DNA of 64,000 bases, from positions 1 to 64,000 of the forward strand of contig JAAESI010000072.1 of assembly GCA_024229515.1 (NCBI GenBank). The letters are read 5' to 3'. Shown piece by piece: positions 20,508 to 27,820 of this stretch (positions are counted from its first letter, which is position 1; every line of letters starts with the position of its first letter). The position numbers and the translations under genes are program-made. This DNA comes from Pseudomonadota bacterium. GTDB lineage: Bacteria; Myxococcota_A; UBA796; UBA9615. Below the pieces are notes generated by a model. It was not told the DNA's origin and searched no databases. It worked only from the letters and a program-made list of their open reading frames with translations.

Positions 20508-20601
20508 CCCATCGATGAGCGCGTTGGGCGTGAAGTACTGGCCCCGTCCGTGCCGCTGAGCAGCCGGAACGGAGGCTTCGAGGGCGTGACCGAGGGGGTC
20601 T

Positions 20602-21456
20602 CTAGTCGAGGTCTTCGCCCTTCTTCAGCTTCATGTACTGCAGGTAGAAGAAGACCACCTCTCCAAACACCGGATAGAAGGCGATCATCAGGCCGTCCTT
20701 GAGGAACTTCCAGAAGAGCGCGCCCTCCTTGAAGAAGCCCGGCTCGGACCGGTTGTAGATGTCCTGCACGAAGTACTGGAACGGCCCGCCCATGTAGGCG
20801 ACGAACGCCAACAGGAGCACGACGACGAAGAGGATCCCCGGGATGAACGCCGCGTAGTCATCGGCGTAGGGGTAGTCGAAGTACGCCATCAGCCGCGCCG
20901 TGAAGGGCACCGCGATGGCGAAGATCGGAACGATCCCCATCGTCGAGGGATACAGGTCCAGGTAGACGCCCGCGGACCACGCGGCGAACCAGAGGCACTC
21001 GCTGAAGACCACCAGGTAGAACCAGCTGATCAAGTAGTGGTAGGCGAACACCAGCAGCGCCGAGGACGTGTACCGGGGGAACGGGGAGTCCGGCTTGGGC
21101 AGCTCGTTGAAGGTCAGCAGCCCCTTGAAGAAGCTCTTGTACTGCTTCTTGAAGAGGTGGTCGCGGAACAGGTCCTCGAGCAGCCGCACCGAGTACAGGT
21201 TCGTGATCGTCTGCGTGAACAGGTTCGTCAGGGTGAACACGAAGACGATGCCCACGCCGATGATCACGACCGTGACCATGCCCAGCACGAGGTCGTTGAT
21301 GCCGTCGAGGATCTTGAAGAACCCCAGGACGGGATTCATCTTGTGAACCACGAGGTTGTAGACGTACAGCCAGACGATCACGACGCTCAGGCTGACCATC
21401 AGCGTCGCGTTCGCGCCCTTCAGGAGCGCTTCCTTCTTTTCGGCCTCAGATGACAT
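20602..21456 (-). CDS. Polytopic membrane protein, unknown function
   Basis: 284 residues with about six hydrophobic segments, for example TLMVSLSVVIVWLYVYNLVV, VLGMVTVVIIGVGIVFVF and ILFVVVLLLAFVAYMGG. Aromatic-rich loops lie between them. No catalytic or transporter motif is recognised. Its start overlaps the end of the upstream membrane-protein gene by 11 bases, so the two are very likely co-translated and may form a complex. Confidence 0.7.
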   Translation of the reverse strand: MSSEAEKKEALLKGANATLMVSLSVVIVWLYVYNLVVHKMNPVLGFFKILDGINDLVLGMVTVVIIGVGIVFVFTLTNLFTQTITNLYSVRLLEDLFRDHLFKKQYKSFFKGLLTFNELPKPDSPFPRYTSSALLVFAYHYLISWFYLVVFSECLWFAAWSAGVYLDLYPSTMGIVPIFAIAVPFTARLMAYFDYPYADDYAAFIPGILFVVVLLLAFVAYMGGPFQYFVQDIYNRSEPGFFKEGALFWKFLKDGLMIAFYPVFGEVVFFYLQYMKLKKGEDLD

Positions 21457-22840
21457 TCTTCAGGCCCTCCGAACCGACGAGGATGAACGCGGTCATGACG
21501 ACGGCGAAGACGGCGCACCAGCGGGCGCGCCCCCAACGCCAGACGTGCACCCCGTCCAGCGGACTGAGCGGGAACGTCTGCACCATCGGGTAGATGAGGA
21601 ACGCGTCCGCGGCGAGCAGGATCCAGGGGTTCACCGCGCCCCCGGCGCGCCACGCCGCCCACAGCGCCACCGAGACGGCCACGGGTGCGAGCAGGCCGAC
21701 GGTCGAGACCCACCCCTTGTCCGCTGCCTCCCCCTCGACGATGACGTCCGAGGTCAGCGGCATGAAGGAGAAGGCCCCCGCGAAGTAGAGCTGGATGAGG
21801 CCCCCGTCCACGCCCGTCTCGTGCCGGATGACCAGCTTCCGAGCCTGCGCCGAGCGGAGCTGCATGCCGTAGATGAACCAGAGCGGGAGCACGAACAGCA
21901 GCCCGCCGGCCCAGATGACGGGCGAGTGCCAGCCGGTGGCCCCGGGCTCGATGAAGGAGCCCGCGTCATCGGCGGCGGTGCGCAGCGAGCCCGCCGGGAA
22001 GGGGGCGTGCGTGTACATCGAATCGACGAGCTCATCGACCGCCGTGGGGGGCAGCTCCGGCAGCGGTTCGGGCTTGGCGACGACGCGCCCGTTCGACTTC
22101 AGGACGAGGGCTTCGTACTCGTCGCGAAGCGCGTGGAGTTCGACGTTGATGTCGGCTTCGACGACCAGCGCCGCGACCTTCTCCCCATCGGTGCGGGCGC
22201 CCTTGCGGCTCGTCTTGGCGGTGGTCAGCTCCTGCGCCTTGGTCTGGATCTCGACCCGCTTCTCCCACGCCAGCCACTCCGGCAGTTCGCGGCCCGAGAT
22301 CAGCGACTCGGTCGCCGCCGCGTCGGTCAGACGCGACGCCTCGGCCGCATCGGCCTTGTCCAGCAGCGCCGCGAAGGGGTTGCCGAGCCCGATGACGATG
22401 ACCCAGGAGGCGTACAGCAGCCCCGAGGCGAACACGAGGCTCTTGAGGTTGGCCGCGCGGATGGCCGACGGCTCCGTCGGCCTGGGCGCGTTGCCGGACA
22501 GCTTGTCCCCGAACGCGCCCCTGAACATGGACGCGAACAGGCCGCGCGTCGCCGCTCTCGTGCCCGCCTGGACCGCGCCCCGCATGGACGCCTTCAGGCC
22601 GGCCCGGGCGGAGGTGCGGACGATGGTCCGAAGCACGGTCCGGGAGACCGTCCTCATGATCACCGCCAGGGCCAGGGTCGCCCCGGCGGCGCCGGCGATG
22701 ATCTTGTCGTCGCCCATGAACGACTCGTAGCCGTTCTGGATGTAGACGATGGGGCCGAGCATCGCGACGGCGCAGATCGCGAGGGCGATTGCGGTCTCGA
22801 CGGTCCCGCCGCCTTCGTCCTGGGGTTCGGGTTCGCTCAT
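21446..22840 (-). CDS. Membrane protein with an S2P-like C-terminal motif, function unknown
   Basis: 464 residues with hydrophobic segments near the N-terminus, around residue 140, and several in the C-terminal half. A long soluble region (about 170-280) lies between them. Near the C-terminus, TFPLSPLDGVHVW resembles the P-x-x-P-L-D-G motif of site-2 (M50) proteases. However, the HExxH zinc motif is missing; the nearest candidate is RHETGVDGG. Protease activity is therefore doubtful. The ATG at 22840 has GGAGGAGGAC upstream. It overlaps the next membrane-protein gene. Confidence 0.65.
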   Translation of the reverse strand: MSEPEPQDEGGGTVETAIALAICAVAMLGPIVYIQNGYESFMGDDKIIAGAAGATLALAVIMRTVSRTVLRTIVRTSARAGLKASMRGAVQAGTRAATRGLFASMFRGAFGDKLSGNAPRPTEPSAIRAANLKSLVFASGLLYASWVIVIGLGNPFAALLDKADAAEASRLTDAAATESLISGRELPEWLAWEKRVEIQTKAQELTTAKTSRKGARTDGEKVAALVVEADINVELHALRDEYEALVLKSNGRVVAKPEPLPELPPTAVDELVDSMYTHAPFPAGSLRTAADDAGSFIEPGATGWHSPVIWAGGLLFVLPLWFIYGMQLRSAQARKLVIRHETGVDGGLIQLYFAGAFSFMPLTSDVIVEGEAADKGWVSTVGLLAPVAVSVALWAAWRAGGAVNPWILLAADAFLIYPMVQTFPLSPLDGVHVWRWGRARWCAVFAVVMTAFILVGSEGLKNVI

Positions 22841-22845
22841 GAGTC

Positions 22846-22873
22846 CTCCTCCGGCGGAGGAGTCTACTAACCT
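22846..22873. promoter_or_regulatory. Divergent start region: SD hairpin and TAACCT box
   Basis: Bases 22846-22862 form a 7-bp stem with a 3-base loop (CTCCTCC / GGAGGAG). For the leftward gene it contains the ribosome-binding site, so folding could mask translation. TAACCT (22868-22873, plus strand) lies 6 bases before the rightward ATG at 22880. Confidence 0.4.
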
Positions 22874-22879
22874 GATCGT

Positions 22880-23998
22880 ATGCGGGCGAGCATGGTAGCC
22901 GTGGCGATGATCGGGACCCTCGGATGCACCTCGAACCTCGAGTTCGGCGGCACCTGGATCTCGGGTGACGTGCACGTCCACAGCAGCACCGGAAGCAACG
23001 ACACCGACGGGATCTCCTTCGAACCGGACATCGCCGCCGCCGCCGCCGGAGCGGGCCTCGGGTTCGTGGTCCTCACCGACCACAGCAACGCCACCGGATC
23101 GATGCACTGCGAGGACGTCGAGGACTGCCCGAACCTGGGCCCGGAGTTCCCCGCGGAGCCGTCGGACGATGGCGTCATGCTCGTGGTGGGGAACGAGATC
23201 TCACCGTTGAACGCCGGCCACGTCGGCTGCCTGCCGCCGGACGGCGGCTTCACCTTCGACGGCGCCTTCATCGACCGCCCCGACGGGGACGTCACCGCCC
23301 ACGACGCGGTGCAGCAGTGCCGCGACGCCGGCGGCTGGAGCGTCGCCAACCACCCCTTCGGCGTGGCCTGGCTCGACTGGGACTGGACCACCACCGCATA
23401 CGACGCGATGGAGGTCTGGAACGGCGGTTGGCGCTGGGATGGGGGCGACGTTGACGCCCTCGCGGCCTGGGAGTGCAACGTCGCGCAAGGGCTCCACGTC
23501 GTGCCCGTGGCGGCATCGGACAACCACCGCGTCGGCATCGTGCCGCCGGGCGAAGCGCTGGACCCGCCGCTGGGGCAGCCGCGCACCTCCGTCGCCCTCC
23601 ACGAAGATGTAGCCCCAACCTGGCCCGCGATCCGCCGGGCCCTGCAGACCGGCCGGGTCGTGCTTCACGAGGCCGACACCTGGGTGGAAGCGAGCGAAGG
23701 CTCCTGGGCCCCGAAGTGGGAGCGCTGGACGATCGTCGGCGAATCCCCCGGCCCGGCCGTCGTCGAGCTGCGGTCGATCCCACGCGCCCAGGACTGCGAC
23801 CCCGCCGCCGCCGAGCCGCTGTCCGAAGTGCTTTGGTCCGCCGACGTCGACGGTTCGTTCACCCTCGACACGGAGCGGATCGACCACGAACCCGACGGGA
23901 GCCGACTGCGCTACCTCGCGCTCGTCCCCCCCACCTGGAGTGAGCCCGGAGAAGGCGGGGTCGCCCTCACCGGCCTGCTCGAGACACCCCCGGGCTGA
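22880..23998 (+). CDS. PHP-like metallohydrolase lipoprotein (CehA/McbA type)
   Basis: 372 residues. A short lipoprotein signal ends in GTLGC. The metal-binding pattern of PHP/CehA-McbA hydrolases follows: GDVHVHSSTGSNDTDG, then VLTDHSNATGS, EISPLNAGHVG and ANHPFGVAW. Several His/Asp residues are placed as expected. CehA/McbA proteins include carbaryl esterases, but the family is broad and the substrate is unknown. The start lies 6 bases after a TAACCT box. The C-terminal half is beta-rich and less conserved. Confidence 0.75.
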   Translation: MRASMVAVAMIGTLGCTSNLEFGGTWISGDVHVHSSTGSNDTDGISFEPDIAAAAAGAGLGFVVLTDHSNATGSMHCEDVEDCPNLGPEFPAEPSDDGVMLVVGNEISPLNAGHVGCLPPDGGFTFDGAFIDRPDGDVTAHDAVQQCRDAGGWSVANHPFGVAWLDWDWTTTAYDAMEVWNGGWRWDGGDVDALAAWECNVAQGLHVVPVAASDNHRVGIVPPGEALDPPLGQPRTSVALHEDVAPTWPAIRRALQTGRVVLHEADTWVEASEGSWAPKWERWTIVGESPGPAVVELRSIPRAQDCDPAAAEPLSEVLWSADVDGSFTLDTERIDHEPDGSRLRYLALVPPTWSEPGEGGVALTGLLETPPG

Positions 23999-24006
23999 CG
24001 CTCATC

Positions 24007-24012
24007 TAAACT
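24007..24012 (+). promoter_or_regulatory. TAAACT -10 box, 9 bases before a GTG start
   Basis: TAAACT then CGCGCGCTC then GTG at 24022. The box begins just past the stop of the upstream gene, so this gene may be transcribed separately. Confidence 0.35.
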
Positions 24013-24021
24013 CGCGCGCTC

Positions 24022-24660
24022 GTGCCCTTCCTTCGCTTCGCTTTCCCCCTCGTTCGCCCGCGCCGGTGGGACCTCGTGTTCGTCGCGGTCCTACTCCTGG
24101 CGGGGGTGCTGTGGAGCGATCAGCTGCTCGGGTTGGACCCCGGCAAGCTGGCGGACGAGCCTTGGCGGGTCGCCACCTGGGTGCTCGCCCAACAGGGCCC
24201 CCTGCAGGCGGCCGGCAACGGGATCGGCCTGGCCATCGGCATGACGATGGCCGCCCGTTGCGGCGGCGGCTGGGCGGCGTGGACGGGCATGGCGGGAGCC
24301 ATCCTCCTGCCCGGGATCTGGTCCTGGTACTGGATGGAGCCGGGGGAGCTGTTGGTCGGCGCCTCACCCGTGCTCTACGGCGCCCTCGGCATGGGCGCCG
24401 TCTCCTGGGTCCGCGTCCGCCACGAGCTCACCTACGCGCGCCGCAAGGACTGGATGGCCGGGTTCGCGACCCTCGGCCTGGTCGCGCTGACGCTGGCGAT
24501 CCCCATGCTGGCGGACGAGACCGTCCGCGGCGTGCACGTGATCGGGTTCGTATGGGGCGGGCTCGTCCTCGCCCTCATCCCGCGAGACTGGGACGCCTCG
24601 GCTACTCTGGGAAGAGGTTCCCTGGAGCAAGAATCGACGCTGGATCGAACACTCCCTTGA
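24022..24660 (+). CDS. Divergent rhomboid-like membrane protein
   Basis: 212 residues with about six hydrophobic segments. WRVATW, AAGNGIGLAIG, GASPVLYGALG (Ser115) and GVHVIGFVWGG (His172) line up with the W-R, HxxxN, GxSG and catalytic-His elements of rhomboids. The HxxxN His is missing and GxSG is GASP. It may be an active divergent rhomboid or a pseudoenzyme. The last ~19 residues are antisense to the well-conserved C-terminus of the convergent oxidase (59-base overlap). The true end may therefore lie earlier, or the stop may have been lost by a frameshift. Confidence 0.55.
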   Translation: MPFLRFAFPLVRPRRWDLVFVAVLLLAGVLWSDQLLGLDPGKLADEPWRVATWVLAQQGPLQAAGNGIGLAIGMTMAARCGGGWAAWTGMAGAILLPGIWSWYWMEPGELLVGASPVLYGALGMGAVSWVRVRHELTYARRKDWMAGFATLGLVALTLAIPMLADETVRGVHVIGFVWGGLVLALIPRDWDASATLGRGSLEQESTLDRTLP

Positions 24661-26020
24661 CCGCTTTCATGGCGGCCAACTCCAGCTCACCGAACCGGTG
24701 GTGCACGTAGTTCCGCTTCACCTTGCCGACGCCGTGCTCGGCCGAGATCGTCCCCCCCACCGCGCACGCCTCCGCGCACATCCGCCCGACGAGTTCGTGC
24801 GCCACCGCCGCCTCCGCCGCGTCCCGCACGATGAGGTTGTAGTGGGGGTGTCCGTTGCCGACGTGGCCGAACCGCGCCGTGCGGCTCAGTCCCGCCTCGG
24901 CGATCCAGGCGTCGATGCGGCTCATCAAGGGGGCCAACTCGGCGAAGGGAACCGCCCAATCGGTGGAGATCTTCTTGCCGCCGGAGGGCGCGAAGGAGTG
25001 ACCCTCCTCGTTCAGCGTGGCGGGGACGGCGTGTCGCAGGGTGCGGAGCTCTTCCTGCTGGCGGCGGTCCGTAGCGACGGCGGTGTCATCGGGGAGGGCT
25101 CCCGGGGAGCGTTCGAGCAAAGCCCACCACCGCTCGAGCACGTCCATGTCACCGCCGGCGGCGTGCTCCTCCTCGAAGAAGATGACGGCGCCGGCAGACG
25201 CGGGGATGGCGATGCCGCTGCCCTGGGCGCGCATGATCTCCAGGCAAGGACCGTCCAGCAGCTCCAGGCAGCGCGGGCGCACTCCGGAGCGGGCCCGGTC
25301 CTCGTCCCGGGCGAGGCCGACGAAAGACAGCGCGGAGGCGACATCGACGAAGAAGGCGAAGCCGGCGGTGAACGCCTCGGGCTTGGCGATGAGGTCGACC
25401 TCGACCTTCGAGATGAACCCCAGGGTTCCTTCGCTGCCGCACATCAGCTGGACGAGATCTCGCATGCCGGCGTACCCGGTCGCGTCCTTGTCGGAGCGCC
25501 GCTTGCGGAACCACCGCACCGATCCGTCGGGCAGCGCGACCTCCACCCCCCGAAGCCAGCGATGGGTGGCGCCGTAGCGGTAGGTGCGGGCGCCGCTGGC
25601 GTCGCAGGCGACGGTGCCGCCGAGGCTGCACTCACCCTCCGAGGTCGGATCGGGGGGATAGAACAGGCCGTGCTCCTCGACCGCGTCTTTGAACTCGCGA
25701 AGCACCGTGCCGCTGGCCACGGTTGCCGTGCGCCGCTCGGGGTCCAGGTCGATGAGACCCGTCATTCGCTCGCAGGACATGACCCATCCGTGTGGCGCGA
25801 GCCCGGATCCGGTGGTCGAAGAACGCAGTCCGCACGGCGTCACGGCGGTGCCCGAACCGGCCGCTTCGGCCAGCCAGAAGGCGGCCTCGGCGGCAGTCTG
25901 GGGGCGCAACAACCCCTCCGGATTGCCGATCACGGGAGACGCATCGTGGCGGTACGCCTCGAGGACCTCGGGATCTGCAACGGGGGACGGCTGGACAGTG
26001 GAGCCGCTTTGCACGACCAT
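24602..26020 (-). CDS. FAD-binding oxidase/dehydrogenase (GlcD / D-2-hydroxyacid type)
   Basis: 472 residues. The VAO-type FAD domain shows the sequence SLGGTVACDASGARTYRYG and a GSEGTLGFISKVEV segment. The C-terminal FAD-oxidase domain carries FGHVGNGHPHYN (metal/substrate His residues) and SAEHGVGKVK, ending FDPASILAPGNLF. This matches D-lactate/glycolate/2-hydroxyglutarate dehydrogenases; the exact acid is not assignable. No Fe-S partner gene is adjacent. The start MVVQSGS at 26020 follows GAAGGAAAC. A TAAGAT box lies about 30 bases upstream. Confidence 0.88.
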   Translation of the reverse strand: MVVQSGSTVQPSPVADPEVLEAYRHDASPVIGNPEGLLRPQTAAEAAFWLAEAAGSGTAVTPCGLRSSTTGSGLAPHGWVMSCERMTGLIDLDPERRTATVASGTVLREFKDAVEEHGLFYPPDPTSEGECSLGGTVACDASGARTYRYGATHRWLRGVEVALPDGSVRWFRKRRSDKDATGYAGMRDLVQLMCGSEGTLGFISKVEVDLIAKPEAFTAGFAFFVDVASALSFVGLARDEDRARSGVRPRCLELLDGPCLEIMRAQGSGIAIPASAGAVIFFEEEHAAGGDMDVLERWWALLERSPGALPDDTAVATDRRQQEELRTLRHAVPATLNEEGHSFAPSGGKKISTDWAVPFAELAPLMSRIDAWIAEAGLSRTARFGHVGNGHPHYNLIVRDAAEAAVAHELVGRMCAEACAVGGTISAEHGVGKVKRNYVHHRFGELELAAMKAVKGVFDPASILAPGNLFPE

Positions 26021-26109
26021 GTCGTTTCCTTCGCTTTGAGCAGGCGGACCGCATCTTAGGGGCGGTCGAGATCCCAGGGAACTTCCGCACCGTGCGACGA
26101 CCGTTTGCA

Positions 26110-27810
26110 ATGTTCAGCCCGACCTCCGGGCAGGCGCCGATGCCGCTCCCGGGCCTTCGCCCCGGCGTGGTCATGGTCGGCGAGGGCGAGGAGGCGGAGC
26201 TTCGCGACCTTCAGCTGGGCCAGGTGGTCAAGCTGGGCGAGGTCGCCTCCATCATCGTCGCGCTGCTGGATGGCACCCGCGACGCCGAAGCCCTCCTCAA
26301 GGACGCTGGACGCGCCCTCGGCGAGGAACTGAACCCGATGGGGCTGGTGGAGCTGCTTCAAGCGCTCGACCGCCGCGCCCTGCTGGATACCCCCCGCGCG
26401 CGCATGGTCGTGGCCCAGGGTCTGGTCCGGGCCGACATCGCCGCCCTGCAGCGGCTCGCCCGTCGCTCCAAGGTGCTCGAAAAGTACGAACACACGGACG
26501 ATGACATCGAGGCCGTCCCGGAAGTCCGGGTCGCCGACGGCAGCAAGTTCGCGTGCCATTCGTGCAACCGCTGCTGCTCCGAGCAGCACCTCCTGGGACC
26601 CGTCACGCGCGATGAGCGCGACGCCATCCTTGCCGGCTTCAACGACCTCGACGATCAGCCCAGCAGCGACCCCAGCAACTTCATTCCGCTGCCCACCGGC
26701 GACGGCGATCCGCAGTACCTGCTGCGCCCGCGCGACGGTCACTGCGCCTACCTCGGCGACGACGGTCTGTGCCGCGTGCACAGCACGCTCGGCGTCGACG
26801 TCAAGCCTTCGGTCTGCCGCATGTTCCCGTTCCGAGGCGTTCGCACGCCGGACGGCTGGGACCTCGGCATGAGCCTGAGCTGCCCCACGGTCGCCTCCGG
26901 CGGCGGTCCCGACCCGTCCGAAGAGGTGCAGCGCACGCTCGGACCGCTGCGGGTGCTCTCCGGAAACCTGAGCTCGGTGCCCGACGAGATCCCGCTGGGG
27001 ATGGGCCGGAACACCGACTACGCCGGCTGGAAGGCCTGGGAGGCCGAGGCGGTCGCCCGCTTGCGCACCGATGACGACCCCGCCGAGGCGTGGCTCGAGT
27101 CGATGATCGCGTTCGCGTCGATCGGACGCGACGCCGCCAGCGACGACCTGGACCTCGACCTGGCCGAGACGGTCGACATCGAAGAGGCCCCGAACACCGA
27201 CTTCGTCCCCCCCGAGGGGATGGGGATCCCCGGCGAGTCCGAGCGCGACGCCGCCGATCAGCTGCTCAAGGACCTCGCCTTCTGGTCGGAGCTCCTCGTC
27301 GGCCTCGAGGCCGCGGACCCGATGGCGCTTCGGCGCTTCCGCTCCGGAGTGCTCCGCTTGCGCGCACAGCTCGCTCACAAGCCGGACGCCGCGCCCGTGA
27401 TCGCGGAGGCCGCCCGACTCGCCAACCGCAAGGCGAACCCGGACCGCGCCGAGCCCTGGGCGCTGCGCGACACCGACCACTACCGGGTGCCCAAGTTCGA
27501 CGACGAGGAGAGCAAGGCCGTCTCCGTCTCGGGCGACGATCCGGACGTCCAGCGACGGTTCCTCTCGCAGGCGCTGCTGTCGAAGCGGCCCTTGGACTTC
27601 GGCTCGACCGGGCGTGGCCTCATGGCCATCACGGTCTTCCTCGCGCTGCTCCGTCTGGAGACGGTGCCGGGGGATGAGCTCCAGCCTCGACTGGCGGATC
27701 TGGCCTACCTGATCCACCACCCGCAGCTGACCGACATCCTCGACACGCGCGCCGCGGTGCGCCAGCACGAGGGTTCGACCGGCGTGCACGCCGCCATTCT
27801 GGGGCTCTAG
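26110..27810 (+). CDS. YkgJ-family Cys-cluster protein with long C-terminal extension
   Basis: 566 residues. An N-terminal region of about 140 residues contains a helical segment resembling PqqD-like domains. A Cys-cluster core follows: CHSCNRCCSEQH, then HCAYLGDDGLCRVH and PSVCRMFPF. This is the CxxCxxCC...C...C pattern of YkgJ-like putative zinc- or iron-chelating proteins. The remaining ~300 residues are helical and unrecognised. The ATG at 26110 is chosen because the upstream open frame is antisense to the oxidase gene. It is probably cytoplasmic. Confidence 0.7.
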   Translation: MFSPTSGQAPMPLPGLRPGVVMVGEGEEAELRDLQLGQVVKLGEVASIIVALLDGTRDAEALLKDAGRALGEELNPMGLVELLQALDRRALLDTPRARMVVAQGLVRADIAALQRLARRSKVLEKYEHTDDDIEAVPEVRVADGSKFACHSCNRCCSEQHLLGPVTRDERDAILAGFNDLDDQPSSDPSNFIPLPTGDGDPQYLLRPRDGHCAYLGDDGLCRVHSTLGVDVKPSVCRMFPFRGVRTPDGWDLGMSLSCPTVASGGGPDPSEEVQRTLGPLRVLSGNLSSVPDEIPLGMGRNTDYAGWKAWEAEAVARLRTDDDPAEAWLESMIAFASIGRDAASDDLDLDLAETVDIEEAPNTDFVPPEGMGIPGESERDAADQLLKDLAFWSELLVGLEAADPMALRRFRSGVLRLRAQLAHKPDAAPVIAEAARLANRKANPDRAEPWALRDTDHYRVPKFDDEESKAVSVSGDDPDVQRRFLSQALLSKRPLDFGSTGRGLMAITVFLALLRLETVPGDELQPRLADLAYLIHHPQLTDILDTRAAVRQHEGSTGVHAAILGL

Positions 27811-27820
27811 CCGCCGCTCT

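Noticed and set aside
24022-24660. Calling this gene a rhombosortase
   Set aside because: GxSG is GASP and the HxxxN His is missing; nearby there is no GlyGly-CTERM substrate, so only rhomboid-like is supported.
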